DNA from: Thecamonas trahens ATCC 50062
Taxonomy: Eukaryota; Apusozoa; Apusomonadida; Apusomonadidae
DNA: 49,652 nucleotides
Assembly: GCF_000142905.1 (NCBI RefSeq)
Contig: NW_013657602.1
Location: 1 to 49,652, forward strand
Direction: 5' to 3'
Under the pieces are notes generated by a model, which saw only the letters and a list, made by a program, of their open reading frames with translations, had not been told where the DNA came from and ran no database searches. Every line of letters begins with the position of its first letter. The stretch's first letter is position 1. Shown here in pieces: positions 42,649 to 49,652 of this stretch. The translations under genes and the position numbers were made by a program.

Positions 42649-44124
42649 ATGGCTGAGCGAGAAGGGAATACTCAAGTGCTCGAGCCATTGCTTCGGACAG
42701 ATGGACATGTGGCGTACGGGGGCGACAAGAGCAAGCGGCACAAGACTATCCATACTCCGTCTTGGTACCCATCGGTCAGGGTCTCGACGCGGTGGACAGA
42801 GGTCCGCAGATCACTGGCAGCTGGAGAGGAGCCGGCTGGATGGCGGGCCGAGAGCAAACGGGAGAAGATGTACTTGTTGCTGAATGGTCACTCGAAGACA
42901 GGGCGGATGGTCCAGGGTGCGATCTTGGCTTTGATTGTGGCTAATCTGGCTCTGTTTGTGGCATCGACCGACCCGAGCTGGTCGGCCTCGAGCGAGACGG
43001 CCTTTGCATGGATCGAAGGCTGCTCGGTCATCATCTTTACCTTTGAATACGTGGCGCGGGTGTGGTCGATTGTCGAGGCAAACAAGTACGCACACCCGCT
43101 ATGGGGCAGGATCAAGTTTATGACCAAGGCCGTGTCTCTCATCGACGCTGTCGCCATTCTCCCGTGGTTCATCGGGCTCTTTGTGGAGGCTCTGACGCCG
43201 CACGATGTGCCGATCACCACTCCGATCCGCATCTTTCGCGTCCTTCGCCTGCTCAAGACCGAGCAGTACGGGCAGGCGTTTGCCTCGGTCAAGCGGGTTG
43301 TCTGGCACAACCGCGAGATTCTCTCGGTCGGCCTCCTCCTCTCGGGCATTCTCCTCTTTGCCACCGCCACTCTTCTGTGGGCGGCGGAGCACAAAGACAA
43401 CCCGGGCGACTTTGGGTCGATCCCCAAGACCCTCTTTCTTGCTGTCCTCATGCTCACCGGGCAGGGCATCGACTACTCTGGCAAAAACTACTCGACGCTG
43501 ACGCTCATCATCATCGCTGTTACGGCTGTGGTCTCTGTCGCCTTCTTTGCCATTCCGGCCGCCATGCTCGCTTGGGCCTTCGAGTCCGAGGCCGAGCGTC
43601 TTGTCGCTGTCCGCCGGGAGCGGGCCAAGGCCAAGCGGCGCGCAGTCGAGCTGGGCATGACCTATGTCGAGCCGATCACCGACTCGGACTCGTTCTCCTC
43701 CGACTCGTCCGGCATGCTCTCATCGTCCGAAGACGGCTCGCCCGAAATCTTTGCCCTCTTTGACGATCCGACCTCGCCGGGCCTCGACGCCGCGCACCTT
43801 GGCCTTGTCCTCCGCACCTTTGGCTATGACTTTGACGCCGAGACGCTCGAGGACATGCTCGGGGACGTTGATCCCTTCCGCACCGGCATCATCACCTACC
43901 CGCGGCTCCTCACGCTGTTGGCGCGGCGTCGGCTCCGGCGCATCCAGGACCTCGGCCCAGCCGCCGGCGACGAGCCATGGCGGACGGGTGGCCGATTCTC
44001 GCCCGAAGACGGCTCCCGCTCGTCTCTCCAGCCGCTCACCGACGTCTCGCACGCCATTGCTGTCCTGAAAGCGCTCTCGCCCGCTGATCGGCTGCAAGCT
44101 CTTGCAGCTGTTGCTGCTCCGTAG
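42649..44124 (+). CDS. Voltage-gated-like cation channel with non-canonical filter
   Basis: Single exon, 491 aa. Six helices: S1 (about 87-107, LALIVANLALFVAS), S2 (IEGCSVIIFTFEYVARVW), S3 (LIDAVAILPWFIGLF), S4 (PIRIFRVLRLLKTEQYGQAF, four basic residues with hydrophobic spacing), S5 (about 224-246), pore and S6 (about 284-307). This is the fold of one Kv-like subunit. The pore loop reads LFLAVLMLTGQGIDYSGKNY: where potassium channels have TVGYGD, this has LTGQGI (residues 269-274). Tyr is replaced by Gln and Asp by Ile. Selectivity cannot be predicted. The C-terminus is acidic and contains one EF-hand-like helix-loop-helix (about 381-427, LEDMLGDVDPFRTGIITY), suggesting calcium control. A single-domain cation channel or an unusual potassium channel are both possible. 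Confidence 0.8.
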   Translation: MAEREGNTQVLEPLLRTDGHVAYGGDKSKRHKTIHTPSWYPSVRVSTRWTEVRRSLAAGEEPAGWRAESKREKMYLLLNGHSKTGRMVQGAILALIVANLALFVASTDPSWSASSETAFAWIEGCSVIIFTFEYVARVWSIVEANKYAHPLWGRIKFMTKAVSLIDAVAILPWFIGLFVEALTPHDVPITTPIRIFRVLRLLKTEQYGQAFASVKRVVWHNREILSVGLLLSGILLFATATLLWAAEHKDNPGDFGSIPKTLFLAVLMLTGQGIDYSGKNYSTLTLIIIAVTAVVSVAFFAIPAAMLAWAFESEAERLVAVRRERAKAKRRAVELGMTYVEPITDSDSFSSDSSGMLSSSEDGSPEIFALFDDPTSPGLDAAHLGLVLRTFGYDFDAETLEDMLGDVDPFRTGIITYPRLLTLLARRRLRRIQDLGPAAGDEPWRTGGRFSPEDGSRSSLQPLTDVSHAIAVLKALSPADRLQALAAVAAP

Positions 44125-44241
44125 GCTCGGGAGGTAAAATTGCTACCGCAGCGCGCCCCATCAATTGCCACCGTGGTGTTTGGCCATGTCACACCTGCTG
44201 CGCTACCTGGCCCCCCTTGCTGCCACTCCACTCTGGTCATC

Positions 44242-46683
44242 ATGGAGGCGAGCAGCCGGCTGGAGGAGCGGGTGCGGGAGTTAGAGGCACGGGTGCGACG
44301 AAAGCAAGCGACTATTGACTCGCTGAGGGGTATGGTGAGGGGCATGAGCACTGGTGGAGGTGGTGGCGGCGAGGGTGAGGCTGGTGCTGGCGAGGCGGGT
44401 GGTGCTGACCTGGCCGACGAGCTGGAAAAGTCACGATCGGAGGCTGGCTTTCTGAAAGAGGAGCTCGTGAGAGCCAAGAACAAAGTGACCGAGCTGCGGG
44501 CTCTGTTGGGGCCAATGGGGATGAGTGCGCTGATGGATGAGGCTGCAGAGGCAGAGCGATCAGCGAGCAAGTCGAGCAAGGCGCTGGCAGACCTGGAGGC
44601 GCGCGCCGAGGAGCAGAAGGAGACCATCGTGGCCTTGCGGGGTGAAGTGGAGACGCTCGGTGCCCAACTGGCTCTGGCGCATGCGGATGATGCTCAGGTC
44701 GCTGCTGCTGGGAAGAGAGCTGCACTGGCTGCGTCGGACCTGTCTGATGCTCGCGCAGACAACGCGACGCTGCGGGCAGCGCTTGACGCGGCCGAGGCCG
44801 AGCTGGCCCAGCTCCGGGCCGAGGCTGCTGCCGGCCGCACGGCTGCGGCCGAGGCATTTGAGCTGGCTGCTCGCTTGGAGGAGGCCAAGGTGAGCGCGAC
44901 GACGCTGCGTGGCGAGCTGGCCAGTGCGAGCTCAGCGGCTGCCGAGCTGACCCAGCTCCGCGCCGAGCTCAAGGCGATGCGCAAGCAGCGTGATGCACTG
45001 GCGCGTGCGCTGGCCGACGAGGAGGCGCGGACTGAGGCGCTCAAGGGCATGGTCAAGGCGCAAGAAGCCGACGCGCTCGCCGACTACGCCGCTCGAAAGT
45101 CGCGCGGTGCGCTCGAGGACCAAGTTGCGGCGCTGACCGCACAGCTCGAGCGGGCTCGTGATGAAAAAGAAGCGATGCGCGCAGCGGCGGCGCGGCTGGC
45201 CGAAGCTCGCGAAGATGCAGCAGCCGCCGAGCGGAGCTCGGCGCTCGAGGCTCTCATTGCCACGTCTGCCGGCAGAAGTAGCAACCAAAAGTCTGCTGCA
45301 CAGCGCGAGGCCGATGTGAGGCTGGCCGATCTCCGCGCTGCGCTACAGGCGGCGGCAGCCGAAAACGCAGCGGTCAAGGACGAGCTCACCGCCGCACGCC
45401 ACGCCGCTGCGGTCGAGACGGCCAAGGTCAACGACCGCGACGCCACCATTACTTCGCTCCGCGACGCCCTGGCTTCTGCGCGGGCGAGCGCCGACTCGGC
45501 AGCCGAGACAGCACGCGCCGCTGACGGCCGGGCGCGGCAGGCCGAGTCTGCGCTCCGAGCGCGGAACGCGGCGCTTGATGCAGCCGAGGCTGCCCGCCGC
45601 ACCGCAGTCGAGGCAGCAGCTGCTGCCACGACACAGGCGAGCGACGCGCTGAGCGCCGCGGGCCAACTGAAAGACGAGCTCAAGGCAGCCGAGTTGCGAA
45701 TGCGGCGGGCAGCGAGTGTGGCCGACCGCGCCGAAGACGCTGCGGCGGCTGCGCGCGACGAGAACGCGCGACTGGAGGCCGCCAACAAGGACCTGGCGCG
45801 GCAAATCGAGGCGCAAACGGCGGCAGCGGAGGCGGCAGTCGAGACGGCTCGGCGGGCAGGGGAGCGGAGTGCTTTGCTGGCAGGGGAGCTGGACGCTGTC
45901 CGCGGCAAGCTGGCGGCGACCAAGGAGTCCAACGCTGAGCTCCAGGCACTCGCGCGTGAACGATCAGCAGCAGTGTCGGCGCTGGAGCGCCAGATGGATA
46001 CGGCGTCGGGCTGGCGGAGCTCGGCGGCATCGAGTGCAGAGGCTGCAGCGTCGAAGCGCGACGAGGCGGCGTCGCTGCGTGCGATTGTGGCGAGGCTGCA
46101 AGATGAGAACGACGGGTTGCGAAGCGCAGCGGCGGCGGCCGGCGACCGTGAGGCAGCGGCTGTGAACGCCAAGGCGAGGCTGGAGGCCAAGGTTGCGGGC
46201 CTGCGATCGGAGCTGGCGACTGTCCGGGCGCAGCACCGCGAGGAGCGGGCTATTGTGTCGACGTCGGCAAGCACGGCGGCGGCGGCGTCGTCACGGGCGG
46301 CGGCCGCCGCTGCAACGGTCTCGGACAAAGACGAGACCATTGCGCGGCTGCGAAGCATGGTGCTCAAGCTGCAGGCGCGGCTGGCGGGTGCTGGTGCTGA
46401 CGAGCAGGAAGCCAAGATAGCGAGCCTAGAGGAGCAGGTCGAGCACGCCAAAGCGACGTCAGCACAGCTGCGGCGGGTGCTTGCTACGTACCAGGCCGAG
46501 GCGCGCGACGTGTCGCGGGCGGCCGATGCGAGCTACGGCGGCGTGCCGCGGGCGGCGGACGACGCGGCGGCGGTGGCGAGCAAGCTGCGGAAGGAAAACC
46601 GGCGGCTGAAAGAGATGCTGACGTCGGTGCGAAGTGACAACGATGCGCTGCGGGCGATGGTGGCTCGGGCGCGCGGGCGGTGA
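44242..46683 (+). CDS. Long coiled-coil protein
   Basis: Single exon, 813 aa. It starts at MEASSRLEERVRELEARVRR, the first in-frame ATG. Nearly the whole length shows heptad spacing with Leu/Ala at a and d (RKQATIDSLRGMVRG, TLRAALDAAEAELAQLRAEA, RRLKEMLTSVRSDNDALRAM). Ala content is very high. There is a Gly-rich break near residues 35-55, and no other domain. Such proteins in flagellates are often basal body, centrosome or Golgi scaffolds, but the sequence gives no specific hint. The stop is 19 bp from the stop of the converging MYND gene. No frame changes were found, perhaps because it lacks long homopolymers. Confidence 0.85.
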   Translation: MEASSRLEERVRELEARVRRKQATIDSLRGMVRGMSTGGGGGGEGEAGAGEAGGADLADELEKSRSEAGFLKEELVRAKNKVTELRALLGPMGMSALMDEAAEAERSASKSSKALADLEARAEEQKETIVALRGEVETLGAQLALAHADDAQVAAAGKRAALAASDLSDARADNATLRAALDAAEAELAQLRAEAAAGRTAAAEAFELAARLEEAKVSATTLRGELASASSAAAELTQLRAELKAMRKQRDALARALADEEARTEALKGMVKAQEADALADYAARKSRGALEDQVAALTAQLERARDEKEAMRAAAARLAEAREDAAAAERSSALEALIATSAGRSSNQKSAAQREADVRLADLRAALQAAAAENAAVKDELTAARHAAAVETAKVNDRDATITSLRDALASARASADSAAETARAADGRARQAESALRARNAALDAAEAARRTAVEAAAAATTQASDALSAAGQLKDELKAAELRMRRAASVADRAEDAAAAARDENARLEAANKDLARQIEAQTAAAEAAVETARRAGERSALLAGELDAVRGKLAATKESNAELQALARERSAAVSALERQMDTASGWRSSAASSAEAAASKRDEAASLRAIVARLQDENDGLRSAAAAAGDREAAAVNAKARLEAKVAGLRSELATVRAQHREERAIVSTSASTAAAASSRAAAAAATVSDKDETIARLRSMVLKLQARLAGAGADEQEAKIASLEEQVEHAKATSAQLRRVLATYQAEARDVSRAADASYGGVPRAADDAAAVASKLRKENRRLKEMLTSVRSDNDALRAMVARARGR

Positions 46684-46702
46684 GTTTGGATTTAGGAACG
46701 AG

Positions 46703-48214
46703 TCACAGCTCGGGCTTGTTGTCCGAGTCGGCGAGGGCACGGGCGAGGGCGGTAAAATCAAAGAGGAATGGTGCGAGGAAGCGGGCGAGCCACATGGCGA
46801 CGATGGCGACAGCGACAAGGGCGATGGCGGACTTGACCCAGCCGCGGGAGGAGGTGACCGAGCCAGCGCGGTCTCGATCGGCGGCGCAGAGCTGCGCGTG
46901 TGCGGAGGCCTCGGCGGCCTTGCATGCGTCGGAGCAGTAGACGGCGGCGCAGGTCCGGCACGCGTTGTCGACCGTGAGGCTGACGGCGGCCGGCAGCGTG
47001 TCGCAGGTCGGCATGCAGCAGGGCGAGAACGGAATGGCGCGAGGGAGACGCGTCGAGATGTGAGCGTAGACGCGGATGGTTTGGACAGTGGCTGGGTCGG
47101 GCGAGAGCTGGCCCGGGTTCCACATGCGGAGCAGGCGCATGGCGGCGCGGTAGCGGGTGAGGTCGGCGATGCCGGCCCGGATGTCGTCAGGCGCGTTGGC
47201 GATGGCGTCGTCTGATGTCTCGTGCTTGAGCAGCCGAGTAGTTGCCAGCTGGAGCGAGGCGAGCGCGGTGTACCAGTGGCAGTCGGGCGCGGTGGCGAGA
47301 AAGGCCTCGATGGCGGCGGCGGCGTCGTCCATGGCAGCGTCGGCGTCGGCTGGACAGTCAGCCTCGCGGAGCTCTGTCGCCCGCGAAGTGTGGATGTGAC
47401 CGAGGAAGAGATGGGCTTCGCCGCGCAGCTCGCTGCCGGGCACATCTTCGGGAAGAGCGAGAGCGTCGGTGAAACAGTTCTCGGCAACGTCGACGATCTC
47501 GGCGTGTGCGGGGCCAGCAAAGGCAACCGACCACATGACGAGGATGCCAGCGAGGAGCGGAACGCGAAGATCGCCCCCAGCAGCAACAATGGTGGCGTGC
47601 TGGACAAGTTGCATCGATTTCGCAACAAGCCGGAGGATGCTGCGCATGCGATCGCTCCGGGCCTCGCGGCCGGCGTCGTCGCCCTCGCCGGGCGGCGGAG
47701 CAGCGTTGAGCGCAGAAGCCTGTCGAAGCGCAGCAAAGTGAAATGCAAAAGCAGCGACCATGCAGCTGGCAATCGAGTCGTCGTCTGCGCCCTCTTCCAA
47801 CGCAAGCACGCCCTGCAACTTGCGGTAGCGATCAGGCGAATCGAGGATGTCTCCCCAATCAAGAGCGACCACAGCGATGAGCATGGCCTCGTACAGCATC
47901 TCGCACACTGCGCGACCTTGTGCGCGATGCTTGCTCCTCTCCGCCTCGTCCATGCTCTCGCCACCAGGGCGAGCATCACCAGTATGGTAATCGGCATCTG
48001 TGCCATGATCGGCATCGGCATCGGCATCGGTATCATTGACGCTGACCTCTTGGTTCTGCGCCAGGCTACCGGAGTCGTCGACGGGGAGAAGCGGAAAGTG
48101 GTCAAGGGCAACAAGACCAGCCGACCACTTGGTAAAGGCGGAGAGCACTCGCTTGCCTGTCGGCGTTGTGCCGATTGCCCCAATGGCGCTGAATTGGTAT
48201 GGGAGGCTGGTCAT
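46703..48214 (-). CDS. Tail-anchored MYND zinc-finger protein
   Basis: Single frame, 503 aa from ATG 48214 (MTSLPYQFSAIGAIGTTPTG). Upstream in-frame residues come from CAT repeats (Asp/His, Met) and are excluded. Residues 85-380 are helical and repeat-like (tetratricopeptide-like spacing, for example AENCFTDALALPEDVPGSEL, GEAHLFLGHIHTSRATELRE, DAAAAIEAFLATAPDCHWYT). A MYND-type zinc finger follows at about 415-460: CCMPTCDTL, then DNACRTCAAVYCSDACKAAE, then HAQLC. One hydrophobic helix (VKSAIALVAVAIVAMWLARF) lies near the C-terminus with only about 20 residues after it, a tail anchor for ER, mitochondrial outer or peroxisomal membrane. MYND fingers bind proline-rich peptides. A membrane-bound MYND adaptor is uncommon; the partner is unknown. 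Confidence 0.78.
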   Translation of the reverse strand: MTSLPYQFSAIGAIGTTPTGKRVLSAFTKWSAGLVALDHFPLLPVDDSGSLAQNQEVSVNDTDADADADHGTDADYHTGDARPGGESMDEAERSKHRAQGRAVCEMLYEAMLIAVVALDWGDILDSPDRYRKLQGVLALEEGADDDSIASCMVAAFAFHFAALRQASALNAAPPPGEGDDAGREARSDRMRSILRLVAKSMQLVQHATIVAAGGDLRVPLLAGILVMWSVAFAGPAHAEIVDVAENCFTDALALPEDVPGSELRGEAHLFLGHIHTSRATELREADCPADADAAMDDAAAAIEAFLATAPDCHWYTALASLQLATTRLLKHETSDDAIANAPDDIRAGIADLTRYRAAMRLLRMWNPGQLSPDPATVQTIRVYAHISTRLPRAIPFSPCCMPTCDTLPAAVSLTVDNACRTCAAVYCSDACKAAEASAHAQLCAADRDRAGSVTSSRGWVKSAIALVAVAIVAMWLARFLAPFLFDFTALARALADSDNKPEL

Positions 48215-48344
48215 GGCCGAGTCGAGTGCGACGGCGGACAGGGGACGGGCGACGGGCGACGGGCGACGGGCGACCGGGACCGGGACGAGAGCCGGTGAGA
48301 TGCGTGAATGGGAGCATTGTATAGCTGGATGATTAGATGAGTCA

Positions 48345-48586
48345 AGGGGGGCACGGGGGCGGGGGGGGGGGGGGAGGGGGGGGGGTATCGGATCAGACTC
48401 GTGTTTGCCATCATCATCATCATGGTCATCATCATGGTCATCATCATGGTCATGGTCATCCATCATGGTATTCGTCATCATCATCATCATCTCCATCATC
48501 ATCTTCATCATCATTCCCATCGCCATCATGTGGTCGGTTAGGATGATTGACGCTGTCTCAGTCTGCACCTCGGTCTCGGTCTGCAC

Positions 48587-48656
<70 letters not shown>

Positions 48657-48716
48657 TCTCACTTGGCTCGGGTCCGAGTCAATCAAGAGTCACTCAACTC
48701 TACCACACTACATACT
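48345..48716. repeat. G runs, CAT trinucleotides and (CTCGGT)n upstream of HIU hydrolase
   Basis: Three tracts follow one another in the interval between divergent start codons. They are G-rich runs (48345-48387), TCATCA/TGGTCATCATCA repeats (48409-48531), and a CTCGGT hexamer array (about fifteen units, 48569-48655, interrupted twice by CTGCAC). The hexamer ends about 60 bases before the hydrolase ATG. No gene is supported here. Confidence 0.85.
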
Positions 48717-49491
48717 ATGGCCGACACCATTACGCTCTCGTCGCATGTACTCGACACGACCACTGGGTAGGCTAGTGCATGCATGCCTTCTCTATACCCA
48801 CCACTTGGGGCTACTTCCCATCCCCCCATCCGTCAACCCACTCATGTTGCTCTCTGTCTCTTCTGTTCTGCTGTCTGTTGTATCGGCTGTGGCCGGCGGC
48901 GATGTCGGCGGCGGCGATGTTGGCGGTGGTGTGATCGGGCTCTGGCCATTCCGACGAGCGAGAGCAGTCGCCCTGCTGCTGGGCTTGCTGTCGCGCTGGA
49001 GAAGTTTGATGGTTCGACGTACACCACCATCGCAGAGGCGGTTACCAACGATGATGGTCGGGTTGGGGATGTAGGTTGAGGCCGAGAGAGTGTGACGAGG
49101 GATTGAGATAGCAGCCAATGGAGCCGATCACGGCCGATCAAGTCGATCAAGCCGAGTACGGCTGATCGAGCCGGTTACGGCTGATTGAGGAGCTGAGAGT
49201 GTATGGAAGGGAGCAGAGATGCGTATGGATGGAGCGATGGCATTCGGTTAGCGCACTCACCCCTCATGCCTGATTTTGCCCGTGATACGGTGGAAAGTGG
49301 GCCTCGCGGAGCCGCTCACCAAGGCTGTGTACCGGATCACCTTTGCTACCGGCGAGTACTATGCCAAGGAAGACAAGCCATGCTTCTATCCGGTTGTTAC
49401 CATTCTCTTTGACGCCTCGGTCGAGTCTGGCCACTATCATGTCCCGTGCATCCTCTCCTCGCACGGCTACTCGACGTACCGCGGCTCGTAA
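48717..49491 (+). CDS. 5-hydroxyisourate hydrolase (transthyretin-like)
   Basis: Proposed exons 48717-48766, 48968-49070 and 49252-49491; 130 aa. It hydrolyses 5-hydroxyisourate, the uricase product, to OHCU. Exon 1 gives ITLSSHVLDTTTG, with the catalytic His. The phase-correct join gives GRPAAGLAVALEKFDGSTYT and AVTNDDGRV with the catalytic Arg. Exon 3 gives AVYRITFATGEYYAKED, FYPVVTILF, HYHVPCILSS with the second His, and the diagnostic C-terminal YRGS. The exon 3 acceptor (GGTTAG) is in frame but makes the segment before AVYRITF about ten residues longer than usual, so it may be wrong. I see no peroxisomal signal: YRGS is the end and the N-terminus lacks a PTS2. No OHCU decarboxylase gene is in the window. 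Confidence 0.88.
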
Positions 49492-49652
49492 CCACCATCA
49501 TCCACCCTCACCCAACTCGCTTACTCTGCCCACCCTGGCCCTGATCGTCCTAATCACCGTCATCCCCTTGATCGCCCCCAATCGCCCTAATCCTGGCCTG
49601 ATAGCCCTCCCCTCCCCCCCCCCCGCTCCCACTCCCGCCAACCCCCCCCCCA
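49492..49652. other. C-rich window end
   Basis: Downstream of the hydrolase stop. Repeats of CCTAATC/CACC words and C runs reach the end of the window. No gene is visible. Confidence 0.5.

Noticed and set aside
45084-46451. 455-residue open frame opposite the coiled-coil gene
   Set aside because: Ala/Ser-rich antisense of an Ala-rich coiled coil; no features of its own.
48215-48586. N-terminal extension of the MYND protein through Asp/His and Met runs
   Set aside because: These residues come from the CAT repeats and G runs of the promoter; the ATG at 48214 starts ordinary protein.
1-49652. Transposons, tRNA or rRNA genes
   Set aside because: I saw no transposase or reverse-transcriptase motifs, terminal inverted repeats, tRNA B-box patterns or rRNA blocks. 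A tRNA search program was not available, so a missed tRNA is possible.

Overview
This is a chromosome-end piece of a GC-rich, intron-bearing eukaryotic protist genome. It opens at a telomere (C-strand CCCTAA repeats, capped outward by 19 TACC units). Gene content is that of a free-living flagellate close to the animal/fungal lineage: a ciliary dynein-assembly factor (ZMYND10), a talin-like FERM protein, a paxillin-like LD/LIM protein, an SLC38A9-like arginine sensor, JMJD6, a SUCO-type SUN protein, and a phosphorelay HPt protein, which animals lack. An apusomonad such as Thecamonas fits best; this is inference from gene content, not a database match.

Layout. 1-2318: telomere and C-rich subtelomere without recognisable genes. 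2319-3052 (-): HPt phosphotransfer protein. 3696-5468 (+): PITAIRE cyclin-dependent kinase. 5573-6199 (-): possible axonemal inner protein. 6414-7883 (+): ZMYND10. 7890-11546 (-): XPR1-type SPX-EXS phosphate exporter. A 100-N gap (11857-11956) cuts a short gene at 12488 (-). 12673-13509 (+): MORN protein. 13831-16143 (+): SUCO/Slp1-like SUN protein. 16356-19306 (+): short talin-like protein. 19369-21628 (-): SLC38A9-like. 21945-24980 (-): dihydropyrimidine dehydrogenase. 26180-28482 (-): paxillin-like. 29146-30344 (+): PX protein. 30352-31359 (-): leucine-rich repeats. 31918-33355 (+): JMJD6. 33393-34444 (-): urate oxidase. 34897-35630 (-): unknown. 35753-39959 (-): xanthine dehydrogenase. 40796-42305 (-): SLC16-like transporter. 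42649-44124 (+): voltage-gated-like channel. 44242-46683 (+): coiled coil. 46703-48214 (-): tail-anchored MYND protein. 48717-49491 (+): 5-hydroxyisourate hydrolase.

Together. Three successive enzymes of purine breakdown (xanthine to urate to hydroxyisourate to OHCU) lie within 16 kb, and the first enzyme of uracil/thymine breakdown lies 10 kb away. The two adhesion-type proteins (talin-like, paxillin-like) lie 10 kb apart. Genes are packed tightly: neighbouring stops on opposite strands are 6 to 62 bases apart. Introns are few and short (83-607 bp). Intergenic DNA is rich in microsatellites and long G or C runs.

Caution on the sequence. At least fourteen coding regions change frame at single-base homopolymer or near-homopolymer sites. 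Correcting each by one base restores a family-typical protein and a length divisible by three, so most are probably assembly errors rather than pseudogenes.
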